Shown in pieces: positions 1 through 8,314 of a DNA stretch of 64,000 nucleotides. Numbering within the stretch: the first letter of the stretch is position 1; every line of letters begins with the position of its first letter. Below the pieces are notes generated by a model, which did not search any database, was not told where the DNA came from, and saw only the letters and a list, made by a program, of their open reading frames with translations. A program made the position numbers and the translations under genes. The DNA is from Paraburkholderia polaris (GTDB lineage Bacteria > Pseudomonadota > Gammaproteobacteria > Burkholderiales > Burkholderiaceae). The stretch is from the NCBI RefSeq assembly GCF_012927345.1, contig NZ_JABBGJ010000049.1, positions 1-64,000 of the forward strand, written 5' to 3'.

Positions 1-41
1 AACGCCATCAAAAACGAACAACGAATCGATGTCTTTCGCGG

Positions 42-338
42 TTAGTCCCCAAACGGGTTGCCGGTGTCTTTCACTTCGGTGTTGAGGTTGTATTCCGCAC
101 GCACGGCCTTGAGCACGCCCTCGATGTCGCGCTCGAAGCCGACCGCGTTGCCGAAGTGCGTCATGCTCCAGTTGCAGCCTGTCTTGTCAGCCTCTTGCAA
201 CTGCGGCCGCGGCACACGAATCTTCACGCCATCCTCGACGACTTCCTGCAGTCGATGGATTCGCCGGTTGACCTCCTGCTGAAGCTGCGAGGCATTGAGC
301 GTCTTGCGTATTATCCAGGTCTCCTTCTGGTTGCCCAA
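42..338 (-). CDS. hypothetical protein, 98 aa
   Basis: Small soluble protein of unknown function, rich in charged residues (RRIHRLQEVVEDGVKIRVPRP) with no signal peptide or membrane segment. The composition is typical of a genuine cytoplasmic protein and overlapping frames are less convincing. It is transcribed leftward toward the window edge; nothing recognisable lies between its stop and position 1. No family was recognised. Confidence 0.6.
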   Translation of the reverse strand: MGNQKETWIIRKTLNASQLQQEVNRRIHRLQEVVEDGVKIRVPRPQLQEADKTGCNWSMTHFGNAVGFERDIEGVLKAVRAEYNLNTEVKDTGNPFGD

Positions 339-983
339 GCCAGTCTAGCGCAACTGAGGCGTTCCGCGATTTGGCGCTGAAATGCAAGGTGCCTGAGAGA
401 GAGCAGGCGCCTTGGTTCGTCGGGGTGCGTCAGTAAGTCAGTACGTGACAATCACGACGCCGCTGCCGCCAATGCCACGACGACCAATGCGCGCACCGTC
501 CCTGCCACCACCGATGTTCGCCTCGTCAATCGCTATGCCGCAAGTCTGTGCTCGTGGTACGGCCGGTCCCGGCGACCTGAGGCGGAGGGCGGTCCGTAGT
601 GCAGCCCAAAGGTGACAGCGTTGAGCTCGACCTTAATTGCCCGGAAGCTCCCGCGCCCTCGCGCAGTCAACTTATCCACAGATTTTGTTAGCAAGTTTGT
701 GGACAACCCGCTCGCATTCGTCGCAAGCACTTGAGGGACTGGGGCTTTGCTCTTTGGCTGCAGGCGGCGGCAGGCGCTTCTTCCAGCGCCACCACCTTGC
801 TCGACCTTCCAGTTCGAAGCCGCTTTGGTCCTAACAGTAGTGGGTTCGCCGGTCTGCATGAAGCCTTCGCGAGTGCCAGACGAGGTCATTGGTCGCATCG
901 AGCAGATTGTCCGTGATGCATCGGTTGCAACGTTGCGATCTTCCGCCCTTCCCCGCACAATCCGAAAAAAGGGGAAGAAACGT
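339..983. other. gene-poor stretch with two DnaA-box-like sites
   Basis: No convincing gene was found. A plus-strand frame around 440-590 reads as plausible protein for about 50 codons but has no good start, so it may be a gene remnant. The only clear signal is a facing pair of DnaA-box-like 9-mers at 672-706. Confidence 0.4.
672..706. other. facing pair of DnaA-box-like 9-mers
   Basis: TTATCCACA at 672-680 is a perfect match to the DnaA box consensus TTATNCACA. TGTGGACAA at 698-706 is the reverse complement of TTGTCCACA, one base off consensus. The two face each other across 17 bases. The probable origin is at 22-23 kb, so these may be chance or an auxiliary DnaA binding site. Confidence 0.35.
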
Positions 984-1265
984 ATGAAAACAAAAATAGT
1001 GCTCGCTGGACTGACCATCCTCGCTGGTTGCACAACAGTCTCCTAAGTTACGCCTGCCGGCGACGGACACTACACGGTCACGACACAGGTCCGCGGCGGG
1101 ATGACGCCTTGGGGAGAAGTCAAAGCGACGAGCCTCAAGCGCGCGGATGAATATTGCAACAGCCGAGGCAACCAGATGCACCAGGTCGACATGCAGACGC
1201 ACGGCGTGCGTGGCTGGACGCCGCAAGAGGCCGAGTTGACCTTCTCATGTTTGCAGGTCGAGTAG
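984..1265 (+). pseudogene. small lipoprotein gene with in-frame stop
   Basis: A good ribosome site (GGGGAAG) precedes an ATG giving a lipoprotein signal with lipobox LAGC at residues 13-16. Codon 21 is TAA (1044-1046). The same frame then continues for a further 72 codons with protein-like composition (VTPAGDGHYTV, RGGMTPWGEVK, a second Cys pair) to a TAG at 1263-1265. The simplest reading is a roughly 93-residue outer-membrane lipoprotein inactivated by one nonsense change. A sequencing error is the alternative. The target protein family was not identified. Confidence 0.7.
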
Positions 1266-1291
1266 ATTTCAGAGCGATGCTCGGAGGCAGT

Positions 1292-1540
1292 ATGCAGAAT
1301 CCCCCGCTTTTTCACGCCCTGCTAGATCACCTCGAAGCGATCGACGCTCCGCCGATGGAAATCCAACGGTTTGTCGACCGCTGGCATCGCCTGAAGCCTC
1401 ATGAACGAATTCCTTGTCCAGTCTGCTATCTGAACGGTGAGGAGCAACCCCTCACGCCGCTCGACGCCCAAGGTAACACCGAACCGGTGTTTTGCAGCGC
1501 GTGTCGCACGCAGTACGACATTCCAATCGACGAAACGTAA
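1292..1540 (+). CDS. small zinc-ribbon protein, 82 aa
   Basis: Start chosen at the ATG after CGGAGG. An upstream in-frame extension is low-complexity and overlaps the broken lipoprotein gene. The C-terminal half contains CPVC (about residues 42-45) and CSAC (about 68-71), a four-cysteine zinc-ribbon arrangement. The N-terminal half is helical (LLDHLEAIDAPPMEIQRFVDRWHRL). Such small zinc ribbons are common on plasmids and phages. The following gene starts 6 bases downstream, so the two are probably co-transcribed. Confidence 0.65.
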   Translation: MQNPPLFHALLDHLEAIDAPPMEIQRFVDRWHRLKPHERIPCPVCYLNGEEQPLTPLDAQGNTEPVFCSACRTQYDIPIDET

Positions 1541-1546
1541 GGCAGT

Positions 1547-1903
1547 ATGGTCGTACGCGACAACCTGCATGACGAAGCGCGCGCCGAACTCCTCTGCTAC
1601 CTGGTGGTCGGGCTGCTAGTGACTCGAGCACGCACAGGAGAATGGCTGCGCACAGACCGCCTCGTCGAGTCGACGCGCGTCTGGTCGACCAGCAATGGCG
1701 CTGACGCAGACTGGGCCGAACGCGTCCACTTAGGAGCCTTGTTACAGCAGATCGCGTTGGATTTTGCGGAGTTGCCACGCTTCGCAGACTCCGCGTCGCT
1801 CGCCAGGCTGTTCACGGACGCCTGGCGGTTGGACTATCGGTCGCCTGTCGTCCGCGGGATCCATGCGGCCTGCGAAAGCGAGCTGCACCCGGAAAAGCCA
1901 TAG
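1547..1903 (+). CDS. hypothetical protein, 118 aa
   Basis: Probably co-transcribed with the zinc-ribbon gene that ends 6 bases upstream; AAGGCAG precedes the ATG. The protein is mostly helical and soluble (LLQQIALDFAELPRFADSA). No domain was recognised. Confidence 0.6.
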   Translation: MVVRDNLHDEARAELLCYLVVGLLVTRARTGEWLRTDRLVESTRVWSTSNGADADWAERVHLGALLQQIALDFAELPRFADSASLARLFTDAWRLDYRSPVVRGIHAACESELHPEKP

Positions 1904-1922
1904 CCGCCGGCGTCACGACGCG

Positions 1923-2141
1923 CTAGTGCTCGATGTACATGCGCCATTCCGGAAACTGATCGAAGAAGCTTTCGCTCACGTAGACGAGATACACCACCGG
2001 TGAATGGGTGTTTGTCGTCATCCCAGGTTCGTTAACGATCGTCAGGCCGGGATCGATACCGCTCGTGCTGGCCCACGCGGTCAGGTCATCGGGAAGATCA
2101 CCGGCTTCTTCGCGCGGCACACGCAATTTGATTGGCTTCAT
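1923..2141 (-). CDS. hypothetical protein, 72 aa
   Basis: Small acidic protein convergent with the preceding gene, ending 20 bases from it. The reading frame has normal protein composition (MKPIKLRVPREEAGDLPDDL, ending FPEWRMYIEH). No family was recognised. Confidence 0.55.
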   Translation of the reverse strand: MKPIKLRVPREEAGDLPDDLTAWASTSGIDPGLTIVNEPGMTTNTHSPVVYLVYVSESFFDQFPEWRMYIEH

Positions 2142-2775
2142 GTCATCCTTGGCAAACGGGGAATGGCATCTGGCCGAATATCATACAAAGAAGCGGCGTG
2201 CCCGCACCAGACTACGGTAGCGGCAAGTCTGAGGTTTTCTCGGAGCCTGCCGAGAATCAGTCATCAACAGTGACGACCGCTACCGCCCCGGCCATCCCCG
2301 CTACGACGAAGCGATGGCTCTTGAAATGACCGTTCGCGCGACCCGCTGCACGCAGCGGTAAGAAAAACCCCGAAGACTTCACGACCGGCACACCCGAATG
2401 GGACACCGCGACCAAAGATTTTCTGGGCGATATTTACGGCGCGATGGTCGGCGATCCTGCTGATCTCGATAATCCAGACTGGCTGGCTATCGACTGTAGT
2501 TCGAACGCGGGTGATCAAAATAATCAGACAAAACACCCGATTGCAGGATTACTTTCACCGTGTAAGACTTCGCGCTCGCCCAGCGATCTCTGGGCGGAGT
2601 GTGTCTCCAGGCCGCGGCTATGTCTGCGGCTTTTTTTTGGTTCGTCTGACCTGAGAATCGATCGATTGTGGAATCCGCATGACCGCAGCTCGAACGACCT
2701 AGACTTTGATGAGTGGCTACAAGCGTGCGAGGCTTGCAATCATTGCAAGAACAAGCAACAAGGAGGTAAGCCATC
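2142..2775. other. gap with possible decayed rightward gene
   Basis: From 2330 a plus-strand frame reads like real protein (GKKNPEDFTTGTPEWDTA, then DFLGDIYGAMVGDP). It is preceded in frame by a TGA at 2327-2329 and runs without a credible stop into a rho-independent terminator at 2611-2638. A remnant of a gene that once ended before that terminator is likely, but its family is unknown. A perfect hairpin (GCCCAG/CTGGGC, 2578-2595) precedes the terminator. Confidence 0.4.
2611..2638 (+). terminator. rho-independent terminator
   Basis: Stem GCCGC/GCGGC (2611-2615 and 2626-2630) followed directly by eight T residues. It faces rightward after the decayed reading frame at 2330-2570 and isolates the DUF4148 gene downstream. 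Confidence 0.7.
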
Positions 2776-3015
2776 ATGAAGTCCCTGATCTATGCGATCT
2801 CTACCGCTGCGGTCTTCGCCGCTCCGGTCGTGTCCTTGGCTCAATCGAACGCACCCGTAACACGCGCACAAGTGCGGGCCGAACTGATGGAGCTCGAACA
2901 GGCTGGCTATCGGCCGTCCAGAGGTGAGGACGTGAATTACCCGATGGAAATCCAGGCGGCGTTGGCGCGCGTGGCCGCAAAACACGCAGCGATGCAAGCG
3001 CCTGCCCTGCAGTAG
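2776..3015 (+). CDS. DUF4148-type exported protein, 79 aa
   Basis: Begins with a Sec signal peptide (MKSLIYAISTAAVFAAP, cleavage probably after VVSLAQ). The core TRAQVRAELMELEQAGYRP, the YP motif and the IQAALARV helix are hallmarks of the DUF4148 family, small periplasmic proteins abundant in Burkholderia and of unknown function. AAGGAGG nine bases before the ATG fixes the start. Its presence supports a Burkholderiaceae host. Confidence 0.88.
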   Translation: MKSLIYAISTAAVFAAPVVSLAQSNAPVTRAQVRAELMELEQAGYRPSRGEDVNYPMEIQAALARVAAKHAAMQAPALQ

Positions 3016-3317
3016 GCCGGTTCACCCGATCATCAACAGGCGGTCGTCGTCAAACCGCCTCCACAGATTGTCGAGTGCCCTTGCCGCAATGTAGTCGCAT
3101 CGTGCATCGCCGGCAACACCCAGCGATCTCTGAGCGTGCGTCTGAGATGCGCAGCTATGGTTGCAGCTTCTTTTTTGGACGCCAGATGCGAAGAGCCGGG
3201 CGCAAGGCAGAGCTAATCTGTGGTGGACCTGGGAGAGACGACCTCGTTTTCTTGCTACTTTCACGTTGAGATAGGTAGGGCATCCACCGTCAGTTGTGAG
3301 CTCTTTTGAGGAGCGGG

Positions 3318-3497
3318 ATGAAAACTCTAGTCGCGACTGCATTGCTTGTGAGCCTTGGAATCGGCCTTTCTGGTTGCATCGTCCAGGCCCCGGGGGGTGT
3401 TGCTCCTGTGCCCATCGGAATCACAATTGGATGGCACGGGGACCAGTACTATGATGGCCGTCGTTACCGGGCGCACGACGACTGGATGCGCACGTAA
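3318..3497 (+). CDS. small lipoprotein, 59 aa
   Basis: Signal peptide with lipobox LSGC at about residues 17-20, then a proline/glycine-rich stretch and a Tyr/Trp/Arg-rich tail (GWHGDQYYDGRRYRAHDDW). GAGGAG precedes the ATG; an upstream TTG in frame is less likely. It resembles short outer-membrane lipoproteins of betaproteobacteria, function unknown. Confidence 0.7.
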   Translation: MKTLVATALLVSLGIGLSGCIVQAPGGVAPVPIGITIGWHGDQYYDGRRYRAHDDWMRT

Positions 3498-3649
3498 GTG
3501 AATTCTGGCCTGCGCTGGCCGCTTGCGCAGCACACCCGGTACGGGCCTGAGTGGGATCGCGCCAGTACCCTACCGTGCGTTTCTGGTAGACGTTCGCAAT
3601 TACCGAACAATGCCTAAAAACAGAACACCTTCTTTATCCAGTAATTTTT

Positions 3650-3728
3650 ATTGATTAATAATCAATAGTTTACAACTTATATGTTCGTTTTTTTCATTGC
3701 GTTCGTTTTTTGAGTACACTACTCAAAA
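3650..3728 (+). promoter_or_regulatory. twin inverted repeats upstream of the TA operon
   Basis: Two perfect inverted repeats precede the toxin-antitoxin operon. ATTGATTA/TAATCAAT (3650-3657, 3659-3666) has a one-base centre. TTTTGAGTA/TACTCAAAA (3708-3716, 3720-3728) has a three-base centre and ends six bases before the first in-frame ATG. AbiEi-family antitoxins are known to repress their own operons by binding inverted repeats, so these are the likely operators. The AT-rich segment between them probably holds the promoter. Confidence 0.6.
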
Positions 3729-3746
3729 GAGTACATGGAGCGCGTT

Positions 3747-4832
3747 ATGTCGTCGACGAACAATCCCACCTTCGCTGAAATGCAGCTGGTCGAGGAGGCG
3801 TGCGCAGCCTTCCAGAACGCGACGCGACGCTTCAAGGCAAAGCCCTTTACTGCAAAAATCACCAACGCGCGTCCCGCGAACAGCGCAATGGCGGACACGT
3901 CCGTGCAGTTCGACATCAGCGGCGAGAAATTCGTAATGCCCGTCTATGTGAAGGCCCGTATCGGGACCTCGGGTGGCCTTTTGGCCCAACACCACATGTA
4001 TGCCCGGCAGCTAAACGGGCGGTCACGCCCTCTTATGCTGGTTACGCAGCACGTCGGTCCAGAGCTCGCCAACCTCCTGATCGAACAGAACGTCCCTTTC
4101 CTCGACGCCGCGGGAAACGTCTATCTGGCCGAACCTGAAGCCACGGTGATGGTCACCGGCCGGCCAAAGGCTTCACATGGCGTCCTGGTACCAGGTACGC
4201 GGTCGACGACGCGAACCGGCCTTCAGGTGATGTTCGCGCTCGCCGCACACCCGGGTCTGGTCAGCATGCCGTACCGCACGATAGCCGACGTCGCTAACGT
4301 ATCTCTCAACTCCGTCAAGCAGGCGATGGACGACCTTCTCGCCCGTGGGCTTGTCGGCGAAAGCCGCAGCGGCTCGCGTAGCCTGCCCGACTGGCCGAGA
4401 TTCGTCGCCGAGTGGGTGAGCCTCTACCCATCACGGCTACGACCCAAACTCGGCGGCCGCCGTTTCTCCAGCACATCTCCTGACTGGTGGCGCAAATTCG
4501 ACTTCGCCTCGTTCAGCGCTCTACTAGGTGGCGAAGCCGGCGCCGAAGTCATGACAGACCACCTCAAGGCCGCCAGTGCGACCGTATATACCTATCAAGC
4601 GATCACGCGCGACTTCATGATTCGCGCCAGGCTACGTCCCGACGAGCGCGGCGATGTGGAGATCCTCGAAGCCTTCTGGCCGCAGCCACCGATCGAGACC
4701 TGGCGGGAATACGGACTGCCACTTGTTCACCCGCTGCTGATCTATGCTGACCTCGTTGCGACCGGTGACAGCCGTAACCTATCAATCGCGGAACAGATCT
4801 ATGAAGCCAAACTCGCCTCCTCTCATGCTTGA
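3747..4832 (+). CDS. AbiEi-like antitoxin/transcriptional regulator, 361 aa
   Basis: Predicted antitoxin of a type IV (AbiE-like) toxin-antitoxin pair. These proteins act as DNA-binding autorepressors and neutralise the partner without direct binding. Around residues 155-210 lies a winged-helix-like segment (IADVANVSLNSVKQAMDDLL). The C-terminal half (ARLRPDERGDVEILEAFWP, YADLVATGDSRN) is typical of the long AbiEi-related regulators. Start chosen at the second ATG because GGAG lies six bases before it; an in-frame ATG at 3735 is possible. It overlaps the toxin gene by 32 bases if that starts at 4801. A decayed copy of its C-terminus lies at 23947-24240. Confidence 0.8.
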   Translation: MSSTNNPTFAEMQLVEEACAAFQNATRRFKAKPFTAKITNARPANSAMADTSVQFDISGEKFVMPVYVKARIGTSGGLLAQHHMYARQLNGRSRPLMLVTQHVGPELANLLIEQNVPFLDAAGNVYLAEPEATVMVTGRPKASHGVLVPGTRSTTRTGLQVMFALAAHPGLVSMPYRTIADVANVSLNSVKQAMDDLLARGLVGESRSGSRSLPDWPRFVAEWVSLYPSRLRPKLGGRRFSSTSPDWWRKFDFASFSALLGGEAGAEVMTDHLKAASATVYTYQAITRDFMIRARLRPDERGDVEILEAFWPQPPIETWREYGLPLVHPLLIYADLVATGDSRNLSIAEQIYEAKLASSHA

Positions 4833-5700
4833 AGTCAGCGCGGATCGCCCGCTTCACCCGGTCACGCTTGCCATTCTCGGGCATGTGCAGGACGCCGCAA
4901 GGCAGTCGGGATCGGACTTCGTTGTCGCCGGCGCGACCGCCCGCGATATCGTGCTGTGGCACGTGTACGGGATCCGCACCGAACGTGTGACCCGCGATGT
5001 CGACGTCGCAGTCTGTGCGGTCAGTTGGGAGGCGCACGGCGAACTCGTCGAGAGACTTGAAGCTACGCGCTTGTTCAAGCTCAGCGAGAGAGTCGAGCAC
5101 ACAATGACCTTCCTCGACGAGTCGGTTGGAAAGCCGACACCCCTGGATCTTGTACCGTTCGGGCCACTCGAGGCCCCAGAGGGCACCATCACGTGGCCAA
5201 AGGACAAGAACCAAATGAATGTGCTCGGTTTCCGTGAAGCTGTCGATACGGCACTCGAGATCGATGTCGGCGAACGCCTCATCGTGCCCGTGGTCACGCT
5301 GCCTGCGCTCGTCTTACTCAAGCTTCTAGCGTGGCACGACCGGCGGACAACCAAGAATACGGATGCACCGGACTTGTTGCTGACCATGCGGAACTACCAT
5401 GGCGCGGGCAACCAGGAACGCATTTACGATGTTGCGCCCGACCTGCTTGAGATCCACAACTTCGACCCGGGTCTGGCGTCCACTGCCCTTCTCGGTCGTG
5501 ACTCCCGGCGAGCCGCGTTACCCGCCACACGTGATGCGGTGGCCCGCCTTCTTGAACAGGAGAAAAGCTACAACACGCTACTCGCCGACATGCTGGCACG
5601 AGCCGCAGCACTGGCATTCGATGAATTTGTGGACAGCACAACCGATACGCTGGCGGCCTTTCGGAATGGGTTCCTGCAACCTGCCGACGGAGAGTTATAG
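4801..5700 (+). CDS. AbiEii-like nucleotidyltransferase toxin, about 299 aa
   Basis: Predicted toxin partner of the upstream regulator. The family is a nucleotidyltransferase-fold protein that inhibits growth, with a role in phage abortive infection. Near residues 42-66 it shows the expected pattern: GATARDIV followed by RDVDVAV, giving the metal-binding acidic pair. Later conserved elements include TPLDLVPFG and LPALVLLKLLAW. An ATG at 4825, leaving an 8-base overlap with the antitoxin stop, is an alternative start. A chromosomal-type nucleotidyltransferase not acting as a toxin is less likely given the coupled regulator. Confidence 0.8.
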   Translation: MKPNSPPLMLEVSADRPLHPVTLAILGHVQDAARQSGSDFVVAGATARDIVLWHVYGIRTERVTRDVDVAVCAVSWEAHGELVERLEATRLFKLSERVEHTMTFLDESVGKPTPLDLVPFGPLEAPEGTITWPKDKNQMNVLGFREAVDTALEIDVGERLIVPVVTLPALVLLKLLAWHDRRTTKNTDAPDLLLTMRNYHGAGNQERIYDVAPDLLEIHNFDPGLASTALLGRDSRRAALPATRDAVARLLEQEKSYNTLLADMLARAAALAFDEFVDSTTDTLAAFRNGFLQPADGEL

Positions 5701-5956
5701 AGACGCTGAAGCGCGGCCCGCAGAAGACTTCGCCGGCGCGGAATGCTGCTGCACGCCGGTCCATGCCACATGGCTACATTCGCGGCCTGTGCGGAACGAT
5801 GCTGGAGGTTGTAGGGGCGGTATTCGGGCAATCTAGGCGTCGCCGTGCAATGAAGGAAAAGTAGCAGCGTTTCGGAAGTAGTGGAAGCAGCCTTGGTGCA
5901 AATCGTCTACATCGCCCACCCACCCATAAGGTGGTCGTGCCCATTCCCTTCGAAAC

Positions 5957-6328
5957 CTATTCACTGCCATGTTCGTGCAGGTCAGGCAGCTTTCCGCTTG
6001 ATCCGCTATCGGTACGTTGAGGCCCTGCTGGCAGAACCGCTTTGTTGGCTTGTCTCTCCCGCCGCTCGCTGCGTCTCTGTTCCGCACGCTTCACGACTTC
6101 TTCCAGCGATTGCACCTTTTCGGGGGTCGAACGACCAAAGCGCTTGCTATAACAGTGCGCGATAAATTCGGCGAGGAGCCGCTTCCACGGCTCCTGCTGG
6201 TCGTTAGCCAGTGATCCGAATTTTCGGGGATTCAATCCCAGTTCGCGAGCCATCTGGATATGAATATGGCTCAACCTGAAACGCTGCCGCGCATCACACC
6301 AGGGTTGAAGTTTCGGTGGCGGCCGCAT
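5957..6328 (-). CDS. hypothetical protein, 123 aa
   Basis: Last gene of the leftward kfrA operon; its ATG overlaps the stop codon of the preceding gene by one base, implying translational coupling. It is basic and helical (EEVVKRAEQRRSERRERQ) with a GLNPRKFGSLANDQQEPW element near the middle. Family not recognised. About 250 bases without a gene separate its stop from the toxin gene. Confidence 0.6.
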   Translation of the reverse strand: MRPPPKLQPWCDARQRFRLSHIHIQMARELGLNPRKFGSLANDQQEPWKRLLAEFIAHCYSKRFGRSTPEKVQSLEEVVKRAEQRRSERRERQANKAVLPAGPQRTDSGSSGKLPDLHEHGSE

Positions 6329-6711
6329 TACTGCTCACCTCTGCGCCAACTCACTGCAGTCAATCGCTCCACTGCCGCGTAGTAACGCGCCTGCGAAGCA
6401 GCAGCATCGTCGTTCTGATCCGCCTTCAAAATGCCAAACAGGTTCTCTGCCACAACTGGGCCGATCGCGTGGATAGCATCGTGTCGCGTGAGTCCCTGTT
6501 TCCCGAGGCGATCCATTGCCCGGACCACGGGCTCAAGGTCCAGGGCAATCTGGTTTTCGACGATCACATGCAGCGCGGCATGTGCCGTGAGGTTGGGAAG
6601 CTTGATCCGGGCAACGCGATGCCAGGTTTCAATGAGAAGAATCCGCTCCTGTTCGTCGAGTTCAAGCCATGATTCAGGCTCGGGCCCGCGCTCCGGGTTG
6701 TTCGCTTCCAT
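6328..6711 (-). CDS. DUF1841-like protein, 127 aa
   Basis: Contains WLELDEQERILLIETWHR and, further on, HAALHVIVENQIALDLE and GLTRHDAIHAIGPVVAENLF. The conserved His-rich helices resemble DUF1841-type proteins of unknown function. The start at 6711 has AGGA upstream; an ATG at 6741 is also possible and would extend it by ten residues. Penultimate member of the kfrA operon. Confidence 0.6.
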   Translation of the reverse strand: MEANNPERGPEPESWLELDEQERILLIETWHRVARIKLPNLTAHAALHVIVENQIALDLEPVVRAMDRLGKQGLTRHDAIHAIGPVVAENLFGILKADQNDDAAASQARYYAAVERLTAVSWRRGEQ

Positions 6712-6772
6712 GATGTCAATCCTGTACTGACTTCTGTTCATCGTAAAAATGCCGCCTGCCGTCGCGTTGCGC

Positions 6773-7216
6773 CTAACCGTGCCAATTGAGCCCATGCGGA
6801 GGCATCGCGGGCGTTACACGCAGTTCCCTCCAACGCTCACCGAGACGCTCGATGCACGGCATCTGATCATTCTGCAGTGCATCGAACAGACGCTCTAGCC
6901 AGCGTTCGCGCATGACGGCTGGCGCATCGACTCCGGCGATGACTGGTACCGGTGCGTCGACTGCACGGTTCACGACTGTGCCGGGTGCACCGAACGAACT
7001 GTCAACCCGCTCGAGTGCGCGTGAAAGCTTCTCGAGCAAAGACACGGCGCCATCGGCCGCGACAACAAGCTCCCTTCGGGCGACCTGCGGATTTCCGCGA
7101 CGGCTTCCTTGAGACGCTGGATCGGCAGCGCAGATTTCCGGCCAGACGCACTGCGTCGGGACCGTGCCGGGAAAGTCCACCTGTGAGCGGTTGGACGGGT
7201 CATCATCTTCAGGCAT
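6773..7216 (-). CDS. hypothetical protein, 147 aa
   Basis: Leftward, starting six bases after the stop of the 290-aa gene. Acidic, Pro/Asn-rich N-terminus, then a helical region (AVSLLEKLSRALERVD) and a C-terminal segment MRERWLERLFDALQNDQ. No family was recognised. Its tight packing suggests it belongs functionally with the kfrA operon. Confidence 0.55.
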   Translation of the reverse strand: MPEDDDPSNRSQVDFPGTVPTQCVWPEICAADPASQGSRRGNPQVARRELVVAADGAVSLLEKLSRALERVDSSFGAPGTVVNRAVDAPVPVIAGVDAPAVMRERWLERLFDALQNDQMPCIERLGERWRELRVTPAMPPHGLNWHG

Positions 7217-7222
7217 GCCGTG

Positions 7223-8095
7223 TCAGCGCGTCTTCAGGTAAGCGGCGTACAGGCCGGCATGCAGATCGCGCAGTGCCTTGCGACGCTCCACCAGCTCATG
7301 CTGGTTGCCCTGCCGCTCGAGGCCGAGGATCTGCAGCAACAGCCGCGTCGCCCGCTCCGGCGCCGTCTGGCGCGACGGCTGCGCTTCACGCAGCAGCGGT
7401 GCCAGTCCAGGCTTTTCGATCAGCACCCACGCAGGGAACCACGCGAGATCGGCTGTCTGGCCTGCACCCTCGAAATTCGCGTCGAACTTTCTGCGCAACG
7501 TGTCGATTGACGCGTCGGCGAGCCGGTGCAGCAGCCCAGCCAGGCGGCCAGGTGACAGCCACGCCAGTTCAGTGAGCAAGGGCAACGCGGCCTCCAGACC
7601 ATCCGCGCGATGTCGCACCTCTGCCATCCACATCAGCGGCGCAGGGATCCGGCGCCACGACCCGATCCGCTCGACGGCCCGTCTTGCCTCATCCCAGTCG
7701 CCCGCGCGCAACCAGACCGCCGCCGCGTAAAGGTCACTGACGTCAGCGCGAAACGGCAGGGACGCGGCCTGCTGCGCGAGCGTCCGCCAGCATGACGCCA
7801 CCCACGCCCGTCCGGGCGCGTCGCCCAGTAACCGCCGCGCCGCCGGTTCAACCTCATCATTGAGGCGACCACAGGCGATAGCCAGCGCCGGATGATCAGC
7901 GAACGGCGCGGCGACAGCGCTGTCGAGCACATCGATCAATGTCGCCAGCCCGGCCAGGGTGTCGTCATCGGGGAATTCGCCTGCCAGTCTCTGCCAGGCC
8001 TGCCGGGCAGAGACTGCATCGCGCTGGTGGAGGGCATCCAGCACATCGTTGCGGAGCATGACGTCGCGGCTGTCGGCGAAGATGTCGAGCTGCAT
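7223..8095 (-). CDS. hypothetical helical-repeat protein, 290 aa
   Basis: Leu/Ala/Arg-rich all-helical protein with repeated short helical hairpins (SARQAWQRLAGEFPDDDTL, LYAAAVWLRAGDWDEARRAV, ADGLEAALPLLTELAW) reminiscent of TPR-like solenoids, so a scaffolding role is possible but not shown. No catalytic motif was seen. It starts 11 bases after the 67-aa gene stops, inside the kfrA operon. Confidence 0.65.
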   Translation of the reverse strand: MQLDIFADSRDVMLRNDVLDALHQRDAVSARQAWQRLAGEFPDDDTLAGLATLIDVLDSAVAAPFADHPALAIACGRLNDEVEPAARRLLGDAPGRAWVASCWRTLAQQAASLPFRADVSDLYAAAVWLRAGDWDEARRAVERIGSWRRIPAPLMWMAEVRHRADGLEAALPLLTELAWLSPGRLAGLLHRLADASIDTLRRKFDANFEGAGQTADLAWFPAWVLIEKPGLAPLLREAQPSRQTAPERATRLLLQILGLERQGNQHELVERRKALRDLHAGLYAAYLKTR

Positions 8096-8106
8096 GATGG
8101 TCAGCG

Positions 8107-8310
8107 TCAGAAGAGTTGATCGTTCAGACCGGCCAGATTAGCCCATTTCACCACGCTGCGGAACGACCGGCCATTGACGTCGACCGATTCAATCACCGCG
8201 CGTTGACCGCTCGCTTCGGCGATCACGCGCACAATGCGATCGCGATACCGCATCAGCGCGCCGATCGGTGGACAGACGGCCTTCTTCCTTTTCCGGGCGG
8301 TCGGGTTCAT
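8107..8310 (-). CDS. small basic protein, 67 aa
   Basis: Starts four bases beyond the kfrA stop codon. Highly basic N-terminus (MNPTARKRKK), then a beta-rich segment (RYRDRIVRVIAEASGQRAVI, RSFRSVVKWANL). The compact fold and position suggest a small DNA- or RNA-binding accessory of the KfrA operon; this is inference. Confidence 0.55.
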   Translation of the reverse strand: MNPTARKRKKAVCPPIGALMRYRDRIVRVIAEASGQRAVIESVDVNGRSFRSVVKWANLAGLNDQLF

Positions 8311-8314
8311 GCAC

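Noticed and set aside
533..1226. Minus-strand frames opposite the broken lipoprotein
   Set aside because: Arg/Cys-rich translation typical of antisense frames; the plus-strand lipoprotein reading is far stronger.
4615..5764. Minus-strand frames opposite the toxin gene
   Set aside because: Shadows; the plus-strand nucleotidyltransferase motifs are clear.
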